In this document: in pieces, positions 59,032 to 64,000 of the stretch | How positions within the stretch are numbered: position 1 is the stretch's first letter | Layout: each line of letters begins with the position of its first letter | Source: Heliocidaris erythrogramma | Lineage: Eukaryota; Echinodermata; Echinoidea; Camarodonta; Echinometridae | Direction of reading: 5' to 3' | DNA length: 64,000 bases | NCBI GenBank assembly: GCA_025617745.1 | Contig: CM046861.1 | Coordinates: 12,858,516-12,922,515 of the forward strand | Notes under the pieces: generated by a model | The model's database searches: none | What the model was told of the DNA's origin: nothing | Seen by the model: only the letters and a program-made list of their open reading frames with translations | Position numbers and translations under genes: made by a program

Positions 59032-59213
59032 GTGGCGGATCCAGAATTTTGTGAGGGAGGTGCACAAAATTCTAAAAAAAAATCTCTGACAAGCAAGCAA
59101 GCAACAACAACAAAAAGGGTCATCAGCGTTTTTTGTTTTTTTTCTTGGTGTCTTTTTTGTTGCCGGGGAAGGGTGCCCCCCCCCCCCTTGGATCCGCCCC
59201 TGGTCCACGGTCC
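59032..59213. mobile_element. GGATCC-ended MITE, unit 3
   Basis: Starts agtggcggatccagaatttt and ends ttggatccgcccctgg; orthologue of the copies at 5,714 and 32,696. Confidence 0.55.
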
Positions 59214-59323
59214 TGAATATTTGGATGAATTGCAAGGGAGGATGGGAGGAAATCGTCATCCCCCCTTTCTCTATGATCTTTGTCTTCATTTCTTCTCCTT
59301 TTTTGTCATCTATTTTCAGGCAG

Positions 59324-59445
59324 GTGTTTTTTTGGATTGGCACGTGATGAAATAACTGCGGTGTCTTTCAATAATGGTGGTATTATCGCCAAGAACACAT
59401 ACCGGGCCCTTGTGAAAGTAACGAGTGTGGCACCAGATGACCAAG
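59324..59445 (+). CDS. Gene 3 exon 4: variable propeller loop
   Basis: 122 nt, phases 2 to 1. Reads CFFGLARDEITAVSFNNG, GIIAKNTYRALVKV, TSVAPDDQ. One residue (N/S) differs from gene 2. The acceptor region reads ttttcaggcag, so a second upstream AG exists only here; the conserved frame uses the second. The last exon is expected beyond 64,000. Confidence 0.68.
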
Positions 59446-60452
59446 GTAACGGCCTAAATATATTCACCCCCCCAAAAAAAAGAATTCCCCGGACACTTTT
59501 TAGTATGACTCGAGAAATATTTGATCAGTTTTTTTTCATTCTCAAAACAAAGTATACAGAATTTTCTAACCAACATTTTGATTGGTTATTTGTAACAAAC
59601 GATTATGTTGTCATAATGAAATTGTGGTTTTAATATTGCAGTCGGTACTAGAAAAATTGTTGCACTTTGTGTTTCACAATGCCATGAAGGGTGCATGTGT
59701 TTATACTCTTTTCAATTCTTCATTCATGTACATACAGGCGCATATAGCATGTGATTCTAGTTCATGAACCTGCGTTGAAAAATCGTGATTTTTAAGGCAT
59801 TTTCATGAATTTGAATGACAAATTACGCGCCTGTATATTTTTATGAACAAATTATGAATTGGAAGGAGAATACCAGGTAAATCCTGCATTGCATTATGAA
59901 ACGCAAAATGCAACCTTTTTTCAACCGACTGCAATTAATAAAAACCACAATTTCATTAAGAAAACAAAATGTTCATACATAATGTGGATAAGAAATTTCT
60001 GCATTCTTTTATTTTCGAATGAACAAAATTTATCAAATATTTCTCGAGTTATATTAAAGTTTGTCAAGGGGAATTACTTTTTTGTTGAGTGTATGTGTTC
60101 TTAATGTTTTTTTTTTTTAATTTATGAATATTTCCATGACTTCCTTTCACTTAGTTTTAAGGCGGGATTAAGGAGCGTGGTATAGATGAAAAAAGTACCG
60201 GCCTAAGCGTGTTTTTCTTATTGTATTTTTTTTAATGAACACTTATATCAGATCCTTTCAGTTAGTTTCCAGGGGGTTGGAAAAGAAATCTTGGGTTAGT
60301 AAAATAAACCGCAAAGTAGTAGACAAACGTATGATTCCGGGTACCAATAATATCAGTGCTTGAAAACCAAAGATTCATTGGACATAAAGACATTGATTAT
60401 CAAAATGATTAACGCAGCAATAAGTGAATTTATATTTGTACTTGTCATACAC
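59446..60452. other. Intron 4 of gene 3, proximal part
   Basis: Aligned with 6,102-7,000 of unit 1. No exon seen. Confidence 0.45.
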
Positions 60453-60659
60453 TCTTAGAAATATTGGGCAAAATTTTACCCAAATTTTACCCAACATGAG
60501 GGTCCTTATGAGTCCGACCAACTTTTGGGTAAACTTTACCAATTTCATTCTTATTTTTGACCAATGTTGGGTAAATGCATGTAAAAGTTGAGCAAGATTT
60601 AACCAACCTATGCCCAATCTTCATTTACCCAGTGGCATTTACCCAACATTTCTAAGAGT
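60453..60659. mobile_element. MITE with CACTCTTAGAAAT ends, TA duplication
   Basis: Ends CACTCTTAGAAAT and ATTTCTAAGAGTG are inverted repeats, flanked by TA on both sides. Internal 'gggtaaa'/'tttaccca' repeats. Unit 1 shows the empty site tgtcatagtaatgagc at about 6,996-7,011. Confidence 0.82.
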
Positions 60660-63004
60660 GTAGTAATGTGCAGGATTTGACTGCTCTTCCTCTGTTGAGA
60701 ATTTTCGTTTAAACGTTCGCGTTACCATTGAAATGTCAAAGATGCATGAACAGTTCGAACCTATAATTATGGTAAAAAGATTCCTTTTTCCTTTTACCAA
60801 ACTTCTTAATGCCTTTGTCACTGAAAAAGGAATTTTGCCTGTTACAGAAATTAACATAAAAGTACTATGATTGCTTTTTAAATTGGTTCCTCTTTATATT
60901 ATGCCATGTGTATAACGAAATGTTCTCTACAGAAGAAGTCGGAAATATTATGCATTTTTTAATGAATCAAGGAAAATGAAAATGAGTTCACTTGTTCTTA
61001 ATGTTCTCTTACATTTTTTTTTAAACTACTGCATGCCTATAGTTTAGGGCCTAACTGAGAAAATATCCTGTGCAATATCTGCAAATTTCTCCAAAACCGA
61101 TTTCACTATTCTGGTGAAAGAATTTGTAACCAAACATAATTTTAGGGGTCAAACAGACATAGACAAAGTACCTCGCTATTCATAAGGACCACTATTCATA
61201 AGGACTGCTATTCATAATGCGTGTCAATGAATAGCGGTTTTCTATGAATAGCGGTCCTTATGAATAGCAAGGTAATTTGTATATGGTTTGTTTGCGCGTT
61301 ATTTAGAAGAACCGCTATTATTCCGTTGTCAAGTGGTAAAAAATAGCCTTTTTTTGAAAATGTGAGAACTTTTGGAAACATACATTTTTAGAAAGATAAT
61401 GTCATGAATAAAACTATAAATGTTGTTTCCAATTGGGTCTGAACTATGGTTTGCTCGCTATTCATACAAAGCCACGCGCGTTATGGATAGCGGTCCTTAT
61501 GAATAAGTGCAGCGGTCCTTATGACTAGCGAGGTTACTCCGATTGTACAACAAACAATTTTCGTCTTGATCATGAGAGCTGCTTCTCTTTTAGTATTGTC
61601 TCCCCTTTTTCTTGGTATCCTCTACGATGAATTGTTTCCAAAATTACGATTCGTCACAAAGTTATCTGTCATTCCATCCTCGCGTTATGCTTATAATAAA
61701 TAATAACTTGCCCTAATACCATGAAACAAAAAAAAACTTCCATTCATTCAAAAAGATCGAGAGGAGATAAGTTTTTATACATTGAGCTTAACATCAACAC
61801 GATCAAGGTATCGTGATATATAAAATCAGATCCTCCATTCTTGGATCTCATATTTAAATTTAAGTAGATAATTTCTTTCGAATCCCCTAAAGCTGTGAAA
61901 TTCCTACACAAGTGATTGTATTAAAGTGTGCTTATTTTCTTGTAAAGCAAATTGAGATATCATATATACTGTTGAGCTATTATCAGAATATTTATCAGAA
62001 TTCCCCCTTTTTTTATTATTTCCATTTAAAAGTCTTTGCAGAGAAATGGATGTTAATGTTATATTACATAGAAATGATGGAAGCCCTAAACGATACAGGT
62101 TTAAAACAAATAAGGTAAGAACGGTTAGGTTATCACTATAACAAAAGAAATAAGCTTTTTTTTTTGTTTAAATATATGTACCTATTCTATATATGAAAGA
62201 AGGGAAATATTTCATTCATAGTGAATAACGTGGAGTTGAAAAACATAAGAATTACATGTGTTTGGATTTTGGAGAAAGTGAAGCAGAAAAGAGAGAGAGA
62301 GAGTGAGAGAGAGCGAGCGAGGAAGGAGAATTCTAATAGCGCATTAAGATTTATATAAAATCGAAATAATACATTGATTTATAATATTTTCAAAGAGTAC
62401 ACTTTAACATTTCCTACATTCAGTCACTTCCGTAATTCAGATTTATTTCACAGCTTCATGAGATTTGAAAGGTGAGTGGTATGAGGTCCAATAATGTAGG
62501 AGCTGATGCCAAAAGCCTACAGCTCAATGGACCAAAATTGCAAGAGACCGACAGCCCACCAAGTCTCCCGGGCTTTCAGTTCTGAAAGGTTTTTTTCATG
62601 GTTCACTAGACGGATGGCCGATAAGACTTTTTCCTTTTATGAAGGCATATTTCTTTGTTTTATGGTTCTCGTTGGCTATCAGTTTAGGGAACCTTTTGTA
62701 AATGTCGGTCTAGTGGGCTGTCGGTCTACTGAAATATGAACCCGATATATCAGGCCGGTTCTCATTTAGAAACAACGCCAGAATGTAATGCAATGACAGA
62801 GAAAATGAGATAATATTTATTTTTTTAAAAATGGGAAAATGGGCATACCGTCCACTGGTGCGCAAGAGATTGGTAGAAGCCAAAAAGAGGGGAAGAGTAT
62901 GCTGTTTAAAAACACCTTTGTATGTTAAGAACTCGCTGAAGAGTAGGGAAAAACGATGGTGTAGTGGTACACCTGCACATCCCAATCAGTTATATCAGGA
63001 GAGA

Positions 63005-63674
63005 CACTCTTAGAAAAAATGGTGCTTATGGGGTACTCATTAGCTCCAAACTGGTGCCGGATTGAAAAGGTGTCTACAAGTTCAAGGACCTTAGCCATTG
63101 AGCTTAGATTTCTCCACCTTTTGTTATGCGTATTAGTCTTTATCATAATCTGTAGATATTATTTAAACATCTCCACGATAATATCTATCTACACTCGTCA
63201 TTTTCAATATACTTTGGATTGATACAAATTGTATAAATGTGTTCTATTGCATGTTGTTATAATTTATTGATTTCAGTTACTATGGATATATTGTATTTTT
63301 TTCGAAAGACGATAAAATATTGCTCAAGAGTAGGCTAGCTCTTTGCCAATGCTCTGGGCGTTGTGGCGTGCGCCTGTAAACCAAGCTGACGGGGCAGTTA
63401 CAAATTGACTTGGGGTGCGGATTCGAGCCCCTGTCACGTCTTTCGGATGGTGACGTTAAAGGTCGGTCCACACAGACGTAAATAATCATATCTGATTGAT
63501 ACACGTCTTAAAACCTCACTATTCATTCATTTTTTTTTTCGTGATGAGCACCTTTAAAGGTGTCGATGAAAACATTTTCAAAAGGTGCTTAGGGACACCC
63601 TAAAAGGTGGCACTGGTGTGGCAAATATAAGCACCTTTTAAAGGTGCTCGAACAAACCCTTTTTTCTAAGAGTG
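63005..63674. mobile_element. CACTCTTAG-type element, complete
   Basis: Left end CACTCTTAGAAAAAA (63,005) and right end TTTTTTCTAAGAGTG (63,674). Unit 2 reads gagagacaagagggttac across the site (about 39,200-39,217). It contains a SINE. Confidence 0.72.
63345..63525 (+). mobile_element. SINE-like segment within the CACTCTTAG element
   Basis: Contains gcgttgtggcgtgcgcctg, a B-box-like ggattcgagcccc and a body gtctttcggatggtgacgtt. This resembles tRNA-derived invertebrate SINEs; the head is diverged. Confidence 0.5.
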
Positions 63675-63726
63675 GAGGGTTACAGTGATTAAGTTTGCTT
63701 TTCCCCTCCCACGCACATGTGACGCC

Positions 63727-63744
63727 ATTATTATTATTATTATT

Positions 63745-63778
<34 letters not shown>
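63727..63778. repeat. ATT/AAT microsatellite
   Basis: ATT repeats followed by AAT repeats, forming a short palindrome. Confidence 0.8.
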
Positions 63779-63781
<3 letters not shown>

Positions 63782-64000
63782 TACATGAAGAGAAAAAAAG
63801 TAAAACTATGAAGAAGAGAATTGTTTGTGTAAGTGCGGATCTTGTTGTATAGCACTTTTCTTGTGATTCTTTTTACATAATAACTTTTGAATTTGACTGC
63901 CACTCAAATGAATGTGCCAACATATTTTCAAATAACTAATAAAATGTTATTTAATGTTATTTAATATTGTATTATATTTTATCATATTGTCTAATATAAT

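Larger units (their letters stand above)
61168..64000. mobile_element. Long-TIR foldback element, unit 3 (runs off the edge)
   Basis: Starts acctcgctattcataaggac and contains the ggtccttatgaatag clusters. The left arm is shortened: about 1 kb present in unit 1 (7,790-8,630) is missing at about 61,440. The right arm lies past the window end. The interior to 63,004 has no gene; GA-runs near 62,293. Confidence 0.5.

Noticed and set aside
1-64000. CRISPR arrays or prokaryotic operons
   Set aside because: The direct repeats here have no regular short spacers, and introns, LINEs and SINEs show animal nuclear DNA.

Overview
The window is AT-rich animal (metazoan) nuclear DNA. Supporting signs are spliced exons with GT/AG borders, a CR1/L2-type LINE, tRNA-derived SINEs, Helitron-like, mariner-like and TTAA-type elements, many foldback MITEs, and abundant microsatellites. 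The repeat style (long hairpins, GC-flanked GGATCC MITEs, a CTCAGGTGAGC-ended element) suggests a marine invertebrate, perhaps an echinoderm or related deuterostome. That placement is inference from style, not proof.

Layout. The window is a tandem array of about 2.4 copies of a unit of roughly 26 kb. Each unit carries one multi-exon gene, called here genes 1, 2 and 3, followed by a long repeat-rich spacer. Gene 1 lacks its first exon in view (exons at 2,604, 4,735, 5,980 and 11,138). Gene 2 runs from 26,666 to 41,523 but has lost exon 3 by a deletion. Gene 3 starts at 53,197 and its last exon lies beyond the right edge. The exons encode a signal peptide, a short Cys-rich stretch, then about 290 residues resembling one LDL-receptor class B (YWTD) beta-propeller. 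The product is therefore predicted to be a small secreted protein of about 370-380 residues. The function is unknown.

Spacers. After each last exon come a foldback repeat, microsatellites, a double palindrome that folds as a degenerate hammerhead ribozyme, a tRNA-Arg-like SINE, mariner-like copies, a 23-bp-TIR element, a GC-rich island, an element with internal repeats of about 330 bp, and a 5'-truncated LINE. Between genes 1 and 2 the 23-bp-TIR element is interrupted by a 4.9-kb block holding a Crypton/DUF3504-like ORF and two nested Helentron-like elements. That block is absent from the copy between genes 2 and 3.

Main points of interest. (1) The propeller exons differ between neighbouring genes mostly by amino-acid replacements, with one 46-nt patch changed at about a third of its sites while its flanks are nearly the same. 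This suggests diversifying selection or patchwise gene conversion in a fast-evolving secreted family. (2) The paralogous units act as natural empty-site controls for mobile elements. They show different TTAA-flanked MITEs sitting at the same TTAA site in different units. (3) The nested Helentron-like pair shows compensatory changes in terminal hairpins. (4) A hammerhead-ribozyme palindrome is present in both complete spacers. All alignments were made by eye. No expression or database evidence was available, and the exon 3 to exon 4 junction is not resolved.
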